From Polytrichum commune (taxonomy: Eukaryota; Streptophyta; Polytrichopsida; Polytrichales; Polytrichaceae): DNA of 64,000 bases. Location: positions 19,466,001 through 19,530,000 of the forward strand of contig OX485803.1 of assembly GCA_950295325.1 (NCBI GenBank). The letters are read 5' to 3'. The position numbers were made by a program, and so were the translations under genes. This document shows positions 11,558 to 23,700 of the stretch, one piece after another. How positions within the stretch are numbered: position 1 is the stretch's first letter; each line of letters starts with the position of its first letter. The notes under the pieces were generated by a model. It did not search any database, had not been told where the DNA came from, and worked only from the letters and a program-made list of their open reading frames with translations.

Positions 11558-14500
11558 ATGCCTAACATCCTACATACACACCCTGCTACACACAAAAAAA
11601 GAGCCAACATCTACTTCATTCCAAACACTATAAAACTACAACCTGAATACCAACACATAGCAAACACATTTGCCCCCATACTAAAAAATACACATCCACT
11701 ACACCCTCAAGCAATAACCACCTACCCGCATCTACATCAATATATCCAAACACAAAGGCAATCACCGCTAACTCATATGCTATACGCTCTAATCATCACC
11801 ATCCACCCCTCAATAGACACATGCAATAACATACTAGCCCAACCCCAAAATTACCATTTTAATAACATATGGACGAACACATTGATTATTAGACTGGCCA
11901 ACCTCACCAATCCCTCCGAAAGGCATATATCAACACCTCACCCCTACACAACTTTTGTAGAAAACAATCAAGATATAATATACCCAAAAAATTCAATACA
12001 CACAGAGATATACAAATTTATCCACAACCAAGATATAACACCAACACCAATCACCCTTCAAAATAAAATTCCTTTCCTCCCAAATCAATTGGTCACCGAA
12101 GCACTCCGATGCCTAGAAAACATCAACGAATATTCACACCCACCCCCACTCCCAGCTACTCCCACACCAACCCCAAGAATTAACACCGACACCGAACACG
12201 AAACAAACATAATGACATGGAATGTGTCATCACTCAACACATCATTACCAAACCTACAAAGCCTAATAAACAACTCGCTAAATAACACAGCAATCATAGA
12301 TATCCAAGAAACCAAACTAACTGCAAATAAATCTACAAAATACATATAAAACCTATTTCCGGAATTTAAACTCATTTTCAACAACACACATGCACTCACA
12401 AGATGTATACAACAAAGAATGCCTTATACCCCCGGAAGAGGAGGCTTACTTACACTTATCCACAAGAAATATGCATTCCATGGGAATATCACCAAAATTC
12501 CCACGCCAGTAAATATATCCCCATACCTACAAATAATTAAAATAAACAACCATCCACTAATACCTTGGTTAATCATACACATGTACATGTCTATACACTT
12601 AGAAGACATACGCCTCATTCCACACCTTAAGAACGAAATCACTATACACCCCAATCACATGTATATATTATGTGGGGACTTTAACCGAGATATCGCACTT
12701 AGAGGCAGACAAAATAACAACATTAACACCCCTTCACAAGAAGAAGATTACCAATGGAAAATTTTCACCGCATCACTCAACCTAGAATATATTCCAACTA
12801 ACACTAGTATCTACCAGACAAGGAGGTTATAATTACACATCAACAAGTCTAATAGATGGATTCTACATTCATTCACCAGACAACAACAAATTCATTTCTA
12901 CTACAAACACAAACATGAATCTAAACTCAGACAATTATCCAGTTGTACTACATATCCCCCACAACACCCTTATAGCCAGATCCCCACCCCCTACAAACAC
13001 GTCACCAACTAGAATACTAAACCCAATACCACCAGAAAACATTGAAAAATTCAACATAACATCCTTCGAAGAAAACTCTGCACAAATAAAAACCCTTACC
13101 ACCCTACTCGAAAATCACCAACACTTAAGCCCGAATCAATGGGCGGAAGCCTGTACAACTTTCGACCATATGGTATACAAAATTTCAGAAACAATTGAAG
13201 AAACTTGTAAAGCAGACCCACTACCCAACCTTACGAACAGAACATCACAACAAGGTGGATTTTTGCCACGCAAACTTGCGAGAAAATGGAAAAGACACCT
13301 CAACACATATCATCTCATCAGGAAAACCATATACATTGCACAACACGATCCACTTTGGCAAGCACTCCCCATCCTAAACGATATACGAAACCACCAACAC
13401 ACAAACATCCCACACCCACCTGTTACAACGGCACCTCCTATTAAATGGATCGATGCCATAGCAACCATCGCAAAAAATGCAATTAAAGAAGCCAGGAAAA
13501 TCACCACAAAATACACCAAAGACTGCATTCTAAAGGCCGTATCAAAATATCGCCAAATGTATGAAAAAAGCCCAACAAGATAAATCGAAAAGTCTTCAAG
13601 AACACTGAAACCTCACCCCTGGACTCCATCATTGATAGACAAAATAATATATTAACTAACCCAGAAGACATCGCAGCAGAAATATACACGCAACAATCCA
13701 TCAGTAACCGTCCTACAGTTCCCACATGCCAATATCAAAATACACACCCACTACACTGCACATGTGGAGTCCGGAAATATCAATGGCATGACTTAGACGG
13801 ATACATCATTAATAAATGAGGAGAACCCCAAACCCCCCTACACACGTATTTTGACCAAGAAATATACGACTTTTGTCTTGAAAACCTAAGTAATAACAAA
13901 GCCCCAGGCCCATACAAAATACCCAATTCAATTCTAAAAAATATGCCTCCACGCTTCCATAAATTACTCTTCTTATTTTCTAAACATTGTTATAAACAAA
14001 AATAAATCCCTGCATCATGGAAAACCAGTCTAACAGTTTTACTATACAAAAAAGGTAACCCATCACAACTAACAAACCATAGACCTATTGCACTAGCTAA
14101 CACCATATATAAATTCTACACGAGTACATTAACTTCTATCCTATTAGCGTATGGAGAAAAATACCAAATATTACACGATAGTCAAGAAGGGTTTACAGCA
14201 GAGAGAAGCACTTCTAGACAAATCCAATTATTAATCGCAGCGCTTGAAGACGCAAGACTCACGAACCAAGATATATATATTCTTTACATTGACTTCAAAA
14301 ACGCCTTCGGCTCCATTGATCAAGCCAAACTTTTAGCCATAATGAAAGATCTGGGATATCTCACTGACTCCATAAATCTCATAGTAAACATATATTCACA
14401 ATCCTCAACAATATTCATTAGTGAACACTTCGGTAAAACCTTACCAATCCCCATTCAAAGAGGTACAATACAAGGTGATACCCTTAGCCCATATCTATTT

Positions 14501-17500
14501 ATCATATTCCTAGAACCCCTCCTTAGATGGCTACAATAAGGGAATAATGGATACATTTTTGGTACATCTAAAATTAAAATTTCATCAGCAACATATGCAA
14601 ATGACCTAGCAGCAATCGCCAATAAACTAGAGACACTCCAAACACAACTGAACAAACTAGACAAATTCTGCGAATGGGCAGGAATGGATATTGGAATACC
14701 CAAGTGCACAATAACTGGATGCCCAAACAAATCCAAACTTCACCCCACAACCTTTAAAGCCCTAATCCAATCTACCAATATCAACTACAGAAACCAACCT
14801 ATACCAGTCTTAAACCAACATGAACCATACACGTATCTAGGAATAAATCTTGCACCATCATTCAAATGGAAAACACAAATAAATACCACTACAGCTAAAG
14901 TAATAAAACAGTGTCAAGCCCTTATAACATATCCAACTACTATGAAACAAAAAATAAACATGGCAGATACAGTCATACGTGCTGGAATAGCATACAGCTT
15001 CTACGCAGTGCCATACTCCATACCAGCTATCAAAAAACTCGATAAAAAAATTATAGCACTTCACAAAACGATATGCGGAATACCCAAATGCACATCTAAC
15101 ATCGCTATACAACTCCCACACAATCTATTCGGAATCGAAGCATTCTCACTACAAAATGCCTATTTAAGATGCATTGGAGAACAACTACGAGACGCCCTCA
15201 ATGATAAAGGTAGAATTGGGAAAATATATGTTGGTCTACTTCAATTCATACTCGCCAAATATGGGGGCTCTAAAGAAATCACCCGCATTAAATACCACCA
15301 CTGTGTTAGATCACCCATCACTAGAATATTATTTTTGCTTAAACATAAAGCCGGAGTCCACCTAAAAAGTACAATAAACAATTTTCTATTAACCCCATCC
15401 CCACTTGAAACTGCATGGATGCAGGAAGCACAAATGCTTCATGGCCTAAATCCCAACACCTCATTTAAATTACTACACAAACTACTTGTACATAATATAA
15501 TCACACTAGACCAAATTACCATGCCTAATGGCACCATTCTAATGAACCCGGACGAATTCAAAATCTACCACTCCACTCCTTCTAAACTTATCAAAAACGC
15601 ACTTAACACAGCTAATCAATTATTTTGCCACCTCCCTTGTAATCAATGCCCCCTACCATGCCAACAACACCATCCCCCAAGATCCCTAAAAAATAAATAT
15701 ATAATAAGACACCACAATATCCTACCACACCCACCAACCTCCCCCGTACACCCCCCCTAACCTCCCCATCCCCCCTTTACCCCCTCCTCCCAACAACATG
15801 CTTAAAGACCCCCGACAATTTCCCATACACAAAATAATCGATCATAAACAAAAACAATCCAATGACCACAACGGAATAAAAAGAACAGTCATGTCATACT
15901 TATGTCAATGGACTACAACAAATATAACAAATGGCGAACTCAAAGGGTCTTATACCCCTACCGTGAAACCAACACATGTAATCACAACATAGACCTACTT
16001 ATCCATTACTACAAAGAAAGACAACACAAACATTTTTCAAACATAATTAATGCCTACTTCTCCACATAACAACATAGAGACACAAGATACATCACACCAA
16101 CCACAATAATTCCACTAGCACATATTTCTATTAGTGAATGCAACCCAGAAAACGACATCGAAACAAACTTTGACTTGACACCATCCAAACACAATTCGAT
16201 GTCGCTCACATATACGAAGACAATGGCCGACACCTCATTACCATCCCGAAAGCTAGACTAACATGGTTATGGAAACAATACCAATTGGCAAAAAACAACG
16301 CACACGGTCTAGAACCATCTACCCAATCGTTCGAAACTGAAATTGTTTGGTTATACCAAAGGTACAAATACCGTATCCCAAAAAATGACCCACTCAAACG
16401 AGCCCAATATACAATACCAACCGAAATATTAGATCTCCTGATTACAACATTCAATATTAACCACTCATATTTTTCATCCCCAATTATATGTCCCACACAA
16501 TTCACCCAATTCTACTCACCATTCTCGCGAGACATAATATTTGGATCCCTAGGTAAAGCGTTTGACCATAAATGGCAAGGAATCGGTTACGCACACCCTC
16601 ATAATACAACAGACCTACAACAAGCTATTCACTGGGCGCGCATAGCGGCCCAAAATGATCCATATACAATCACTATACTTATATCTCCGGATACTAATTG
16701 GTACCAAAACTCCAACCCACACACAGGCCCATTCCCAGACACACACGTCATTGCCAATTTCGCCGCTGATATGATCACGTATGAGGAACCCACAATACCC
16801 CCCGAGCTCAATATCACAAGAAAAGAACCATCTACCATGCAAATATTTTGTATCCATCACCAAAACAATAACATAGGCACCTACGAACAAATGAAATTAA
16901 TAAACGACATAGCAAATGACCTCCAAATACTACAAAGTCACACACAAACTGCACCACCCACCCCTCCAAACATCACCGTTAACCCTAGTAAAAAATGGGT
17001 CAAATCAAACTATCCAAATACAATCCCACACAATAATATCCCCACCCCACAACTTCCAAACCACCAAACTAACTTACCGCTAAAATTCCACCCCAATTTA
17101 GCTACTACACAGACGGATCCTTTATAAAACCCAAAGAAATTGCCCCTGGGGTATGGAGAAGAGAAAGAGCTGGATACGGTATCTATAGCCCCAAAGGCTT
17201 AAATATCGCCAAAAGACTCCATGGGCATCAAAACATACTACGTGCATAAATGATGGCTATACACAAAACACTAAGAATCATCAATACAAAATTCCCTAAT
17301 GAACCCGCACTCATATTCACAGACAGTCTAAACGTATTATACCTACTCAGCACACAAATTAAACACCCTACTCTCCATAATAGTCACCCCGACCAAACCA
17401 CACTGAACTCCATGGTAAAAATCCTCCAAGACCGTACACAGCCAATCACACTATACAAAGTCAGAGCACACGTCAACATTGACGGTAATGAAAAAGCGGA

Positions 17501-18604
17501 TAAACTAGCAAAAGACGGGTTAGAATTAGAACACAGAATTGCCATCCACCCATACGAACATGCCCACGCCATCCCATACTATTACCAAAAGGACGTATGG
17601 GCCTCGATGGTAGACGTCCCAGACAAAGGCCCAGTAAAATTCTTAGAAAAACAAATTAAAAAATATGATAGGGAAACCAATATAGCAATCATGGCCACAC
17701 AAACCCCCAACACGTGTAAATGGACAGAAAATATAGACATTGACAAAGAACTGTCCAACGAATTCTGGACAAATCCCTTAATCACAGATAAACAAAAATC
17801 TTGCCTTATTAAATTCCGCACAGGAACATACATGGGTAATGCTAGAAAACAAATGTTCTTCGGTCACCAGAGGTACCCCTCTATCACATGCCCTATATGC
17901 AATTCAAACGATCCAGACACTTGGCTACATGTTCTACTGAAATGCAACCAACAACATATACACTCACTACGAATTAAAAGACATAACAAAGCAGTCGGAG
18001 AAATTAGGAAGCTTTTAATCTCGTCCAAAAAATCCCGATGTTTTACTCTCATGAATGCCGGTACCTTCAATAATAAATCCCAAGAAAATACAGTCCCCAA
18101 TTGGCTACTCCCCTGCACATGTAACACACAAAGATGTCATTGCAACGCAAGATTTCGACCTGATATACTCTGCGTTAAAGGATTACCATATCAAAATGAC
18201 CCTCCCATTGACATTGACCCTAACCTCACCATACAATTTATTGAATTCACATATTGTAACGACAGATTTTCCCCAGAAACAATAGAAGCAAAAAACAACA
18301 AATACAAGCCTTTGATTGATAGTATCGCTTCCAGAGGATGGAAAATCGAACCACTTATTGTCATCACAGCTGGGGGCCGAGCTACGGCCCACATCCCATC
18401 TATGAAAATACTAGAAGATAATCTCAAAATACCCCTGGTTACCATCAAAAATACCTTTAAAAACATTAATACCATTGCAATACAATATGCCATGTCCATC
18501 CTCCTCCATAAGAGGAGAATTGAAAACCACCAACCGCTCCCCCAAAACTTAGACCCTCCATAAAACCCAAAAAACTTATATAATATTTAGTATCTATTTA
18601 CAGC

Positions 18605-18776
18605 TCAGAATGAGGGATTGGTGCCGGTTGGTTGGTACAAATTTCTTGCCTTTTACTCACTTGCAGCACCAAGTCACGCGTTACATTTTAGACGATCATA
18701 CGGACTCGACTGAAATCGAACCCGGAACGTCTTAACTCAAACATCCTCCCACAACCAACCGAGGAATCATGACTTG
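18605..18776 (-). mobile_element. Possible tRNA-derived SINE fragment
   Basis: Read on the minus strand from about 18,776, an A-box-like CTCGGTTGGTTG (18,764-18,753) is followed about 30 bases later by a B-box-like GGGTTCGATTTC (18,723-18,712). This is the spacing of a tRNA internal promoter. The flanks do not pair into a full acceptor stem, so it is not a tRNA gene. It lies just past the end of ORF2, in the opposite orientation to the LINE. Without a second copy or a tail, the SINE call is tentative. Confidence 0.35.
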
Positions 18777-19383
18777 GCGTTCACTCACATAACAAAAACA
18801 CTAATTATACCTAAAAGGCATGCACCGCCGTGGGCCATGATCGGCCCACGTTATTTGTTTCTCGGTCACTACAGTGTCCATCCTCGAAAGAGGAGAGTAG
18901 TTTTGTCCCAGCTTCCCCATGTCCTGTGGGCATCGGGTTGTTGGCATTACGAACGGACACTCTATTCACGCCGGCCCCTAAAAGGGACCGGAGTTTCTAT
19001 CTATCTACATTCTAGTAGATCTAATGGATCCTATGTTGCCTTGGTTGTTGACTTCTCCCCCCTCGGACAAAGTCTATAGAACTTTAGGTAGGTTGGAGTT
19101 TCCACCTTCACCTTCTCACCAAGCTTGGAATGAAAAAATCCAATTGAATAATCCATCAAATTGGGCTATCTTGAGCATGTGAAGGCAAAGGGATTAAAAT
19201 CCCTATCTCCTCCTTCCCAAATGGTAGTGCAAGGGCTATTAACCACAATACCCAAACCCTCTTCAATGAACATTAATGTGAAGCAACAAAGTAAAACAAT
19301 TATATGGAAGGTATTGCGTGGAATTCTAGAGGTTCCCATAGCATTTTTTAAGTTCATTTTCTGACTTCCCCTTCAAAACATAA
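18777..19383 (+). other. LINE 3' flank, no gene recognised
   Basis: Contains a 22-bp hairpin at 18,829-18,850 (arms CGTGGGCC and GGCCCACG) and a moderately GC-rich part up to about 19,080. A 101-residue open frame at 18,774-19,079 has no recognisable motif. It may be 3' UTR of the younger LINE or a separate small insertion between it and relic B. Confidence 0.4.
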
Positions 19384-20720
19384 CAACCTCTTCCAACTAT
19401 ATACAGGTATCTCCTACCAATTAAACACGACCCAATAGATACATTCTTTACAAATGGCTCCTTTACCCCCCATAACGATGAAGACCATGGTAATATTGTT
19501 GGTCATGCATATACATGGCAAATCATGCCACTCACATCATTGCTAAACTCCCATGCTACCCAAACATTCTCAAAGTTGAACTCTATGCCCTCCTATCGGC
19601 AGTACAAACCATCTAGCACCTCCCATCTGACACATACATCTTCACCAATAATCTTAATAGCATATACCTACTCAACAACCACATATAAAGGCCATCCTTT
19701 TAACATAACCATTTGCATAGATTATTAATTGCCAACATTGTGTTCCATATTCAAAACTCACCCACCACACCACATTTTGATCCAAAATGTGTGCACCCAT
19801 CAGACGTTTACGGCAAAGACGAAGCGGAAAAACTTGCTAAACTAGGGGCACTAAATGATCCCTTTCCACCTCATTGGTCATACCACCCCCTATTGGCCGG
19901 AGGGCCGCATTACCTCTACCGAACATGATGGCTCCATCCGCAACATCCAAAGAAACGTCCAAAAAGAATACTTGGACTTCATATGTACACGTGCATCCGA
20001 CTGTTTCCCATATGTCAAAAAATGGCTTACCAAGAAAAATATTTACCATCCATGGTCAACCTGAGCACTTCCATCCACCTCGGATGCTCAAATCTTCCAA
20101 CGCTTGAAATGCAGATGCCGCACATATATGGGCAATACCCATAAACCTCTTTGTCTCTAAAAATTTCCGCCTCTCACATGCAATCTTTGCAACACGAACC
20201 CGATGACACATGGGTCTACCTATTTTCCAATTGCTCCAACCAATATCTCAACAACCTATGAACCAATAGACACAACAATATTTTACACGCCCTCCTAAGA
20301 CTCCTCAAATCACACATTGCCCTTGGATGTTACACCATCACACATGCAAATAATGACGATGACACCCCCTTAAATAACACGGTACCTTCGTGGCTATTCC
20401 TATGCATTTGTTATGAATCCAAATGGACATGCTTTGTTAGGCTCCGACCTTATATTCTTTGCATACATGGCACCCTCCCAGGTGCTACCCCACCTTTCCA
20501 CCCATTCCCCATATCCGCATCCAATACATTGAATCCACATATTGCAATAACCGCTTCTATAAGGAAGCCACTACAATCAAACCTTCGAGTACCTCCCTCT
20601 TACCAGACACCTCCAATAGATTGGCAGGATCACCCTAGATCCCATCATCATCACATCAGGTGTTCAGGGTGCCATACATCGCCCATTCATCAACCAACTC
20701 CTAGACGTACAACTCTCTAA
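19384..20720 (+). mobile_element. Old LINE relic B (RNase H to RLE-like domain)
   Basis: Translated pieces follow the C-terminal half of the intact-length ORF2 in order. FFTNGSFTP near 19,443 matches the RNase H YTDGSF block with the first catalytic Asp changed to Asn. YGKDEAEKLAKLGA near 19,809 matches NEKADKLAKDG. A finger remnant TCNLCN lies near 20,180. LRPYILC near 20,445 matches RFRPDILC, and IQYIESTYCNNRF near 20,521 matches the IEFTYC nuclease block. Many stops and frameshifts are present. With relic A on the other side of the younger copy, it may be the other half of one older element split by that insertion, although about 1.3 kb of the expected middle is missing. Confidence 0.7.
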
Positions 20721-23700
20721 CTCCTATATCAAACCTTCATGACTTTTATGCACCAGAAATGTAATCAAATACTTACCTTATGTTGTTTTTAACAAGCACA
20801 AACTTGAGAAAAACCAAACCCATGTTCTCCCACATTAACCACTAACTTGTTACCAACCAACAAAACTATGGTCCACCTACTAAAAAGTAGGTGGTAAACC
20901 CTCCACCAAACCCACGTGCCTAGGCATGTGATGTGGGAATTGGCCAACAACCCTTTCCACATCAGCGCTACATGTTGATGTTCTCTTTCCCTCTAGAAGA
21001 TTCGAACAAAATTAGATTATGGAATAAAATTGTCTTAAACCCTAAAGGAGTGGGCATGACATTGCGCAATTTCAAGGGGGGGGGGGCACCCCTATGTGTG
21101 CATTTAGTCCGTTGAGATTGATGTGCGTCTCCCTGGTCCGTTGGGATTGGACTTCTCGAACTTCAAGGAACCACTTTGACAGGATTGTTGTTTCATCATG
21201 ATATTCTTTTGGTAATATCTCCGCATCATATCCATTGTTGTGGAGTTCATGACATATCACCGGTAAGAATTCCTTTCTTTTATTTTATTTTGTGCGGTCT
21301 AGGGGCCTTGTTGTATGCACGACTATGACGCACTCCAATATAGCGTTTGTGTACATAAAACACACAATCGTGGAATTTTTATAATCATTATAGAAGTTTG
21401 AAAATATATGTAAGTATTTATAAAAAGAAATTGTAGAATTTTTATACATTTGTGGACTTTGTATGTTCTATCAAGTAGTGTTTGGGCATGTGGGAGCGGA
21501 CACACTAGAAAAAATAGAAAGGTGGAGGGGAACATCCCAGGCTTGGTATTAAAACAACCTACAACTAGCTATGACAAATCCTATATCTAGGGGTGCCAAC
21601 CTCGCGGGTGGTGCCACCCCTCCTTCCATCTAGGATAGAGGGCCAGTATTGTGGTGGTTTGTCCATATTCCTACCTAGATGCCCTAGTGTGTGCTTTGGT
21701 ATGGTCCGCCAAACCCAACACATCCTTGTTGTCCATCGTTTATCACAGCCACGCTTTTATTGGCCCATATGAAGCATTTTGAGCATGCACATAGCCAAAA
21801 CTTAGAGATGTCACCATGTTTTTGCCAATAAAAAATACCGGATAAAATTCTTAAAACACCAGTTTTGGGCACAACATTAGCCATTATGATACAAACCCAT
21901 GTGCACTTTACCTTGTCCGATTTGAGAGAGATCCCAACTATGTGGCCTTCTTCAAAATTGTTGAATAGGCCAAATATGGCCTCCCGTTCCTATAGGAGTT
22001 GATTTATGAAGACTCCTATCTTCGCATCTAAATGTGCATTGTGCTATAGAACTTAAGTTTGTGAAGGCATTTTTTACTATGTTGAATATCTCATAGAATT
22101 ATTAACATACAAAACTAATAATACTCTCTTGCAACTTCTTAACCCTTAGAAGTCCAAAAGTCCAACATAGGTCTCACGACATCATTTGAAGGTGTTTAGG
22201 GTTATTGGTTTCTATGTTCAATGGATTATATCAAGAATAGCATAACATTATTCAACTAGGTGGGTCGGTTCCCGCGACCTTGGAATATGTTGACTATATT
22301 TCAGGAGGCCCAAACAAAGTAAGAGTATTAATTTACATACATTCACGCTAACATTTGGAAATTTGGGTGGAGTTATACTCTCAACATTATTCACAATAAT
22401 CATTATTCATCCCAACAATATTCACAAGAAACATTGTTTTTCTTTGTATCATTCATTGAAAATATTGTTCATAGCAACACTATCATTGAAAATTCTGATA
22501 GTATTCACAACATTTTTACTATTCATACCAACACTATTCATTATTCGTACCAACATCAATTTCTTCCTATTTTTGGAGTTTCTTCCATGAAGATAAGATA
22601 GTGGAGGCCCATGTCATATGATAAATATAGAATGGAACACAACCATGCATGCAGTTGAATAATGGTATAAAACACATCAAATATATTTCAACCATAACGT
22701 ACATGTAAGATATGTGGGTGTTATTTGGTTCATTTTTCATGTTCTCCAACTCCTATCGACTAGATTTACACAACAAAATGCATGTTTCATCAACAATCTA
22801 CGATGAAACATCTACAAAGACCTAATTAAAAACCAAACTTCCCTAGATTTAGTCACGGTGATCATAAGTGCATGTTTGTTGATTTCGTAATTAGATACAG
22901 AAGTCCTCCCAATTGTATTCATTAATGAGAGTACATTTAATATTTGAAGACGTAGTCTAATCTCTTTTGAACATGTATCTTTATTATATTTGCTCTTTTG
23001 TCCTCGTCAACCCACATACCAATCAAATCTAGAGATCTCATTTAGAAAACGAGCCACTTAAGATCCATCTACCTTGTGTAGAAAGACATATAACGAGATG
23101 TGAGTTCATCTAATTGACCATTCAAATACAAACATCGCACGTGACAATATTTACACTTGCTCTTTGTAATAAGTTATGCTACGAGTTTCACTCTTTATAG
23201 ACCCAAGTACAATTTGACTTTGGTATTTGACGAGAGGTTGTACAAACAATGACATATGCCTTGGAAATATACCGACGCCTTTAACCCTTAACTTCTTGAT
23301 AGGACCGTTTTGGGCTTATGAATGATTTTTGAAGGAAAATTCATCCAAAAGGAAGCTGCTAGGAAGGTCACAATATGTGTTGTTGTGTGCCTCGTGAAAT
23401 TTTCTTACCAATGGCAATGATCGCATTCCAGAAGATAATTGTTCACAGTAAAACTTAAAAGTCAAGAACGAACTAACATTTTCCATTGTTGATGCATTGC
23501 AGTATACAACAACTTCAAACTCTTTTGATTAAAAATCATTGATTTTCCATGGACTCTTTTTCTTATTTCAAAGTCTATATTCAATCTTAATGTAAGCTTG
23601 AAAGTTTGGACTATAAATTTATTGCATATCTTTATCGCAATTTCTTGAGTTTTAATGATTCTGAATCGATCATCAACATATAAAAAAAAACTACTAAATA

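Larger units (their letters stand above)
10838..18563 (+). pseudogene. LINE ORF2 polyprotein (2A - APE - RT - RNase H - CCHC - RLE-like), degenerate
   Basis: Open pieces occur at 10,838-12,349, 12,419-12,832, 12,915-13,583, 14,342-14,539, 14,684-15,760, 16,285-17,127 and 17,250-18,563, joined by stops and frameshifts. Endonuclease: MTWNVSSLN (12,212), DIQETKL, GRGGLL, YILCGDFNRD (about 12,665) and NSDNYPVV (SDH box with H to N, about 12,922). Reverse transcriptase: NNKAPGPYKIP (13,898), NHRPIALAN, YIDFKNAFGSID, QGDTLSPYLF, and YANDL at 14,594, where YADD is expected. RNase H: YTDGS at 17,106, then RA-stop-MMAIHK at 17,244-17,264 where the catalytic Glu should be (GAA to TAA), FTDSLNV and NEKADKLAKDG. 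C-terminus: CPIC-x9-H-x4-C finger, RIKRHN, then RPDILC, IEFTYC and KNNKY, the R2-type nuclease pattern. This copy cannot make active enzyme. Confidence 0.88.
6600..18600 (+). mobile_element. Near-complete LINE: APE endonuclease, RT, RNase H, CCHC and RLE-like nuclease, with 2A
   Basis: Parts in order: GC-rich leader with tandem repeats (6,600-8,511), possible ORF0 (8,512-9,129), ORF1 (9,095-10,715) and ORF2 (10,838-18,563). ORF2 carries an APE-type endonuclease, reverse transcriptase and RNase H. It then has a CCHC finger and a PD-(D/E)xK-like domain as in R2. Having both nuclease types is the defining trait of the Dualen/RandI group. The element is dead: several stops and frameshifts, YAND in place of YADD, and a stop in the RNase H active site. 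Older relics of the same family flank it on both sides. The outer ends are approximate, because no poly-A tail or target duplication could be identified. Confidence 0.85.

Noticed and set aside
18605-18776. A functional tRNA gene
   Set aside because: There is no pairing acceptor stem and no clear anticodon arm; only A/B-box-like words are present.
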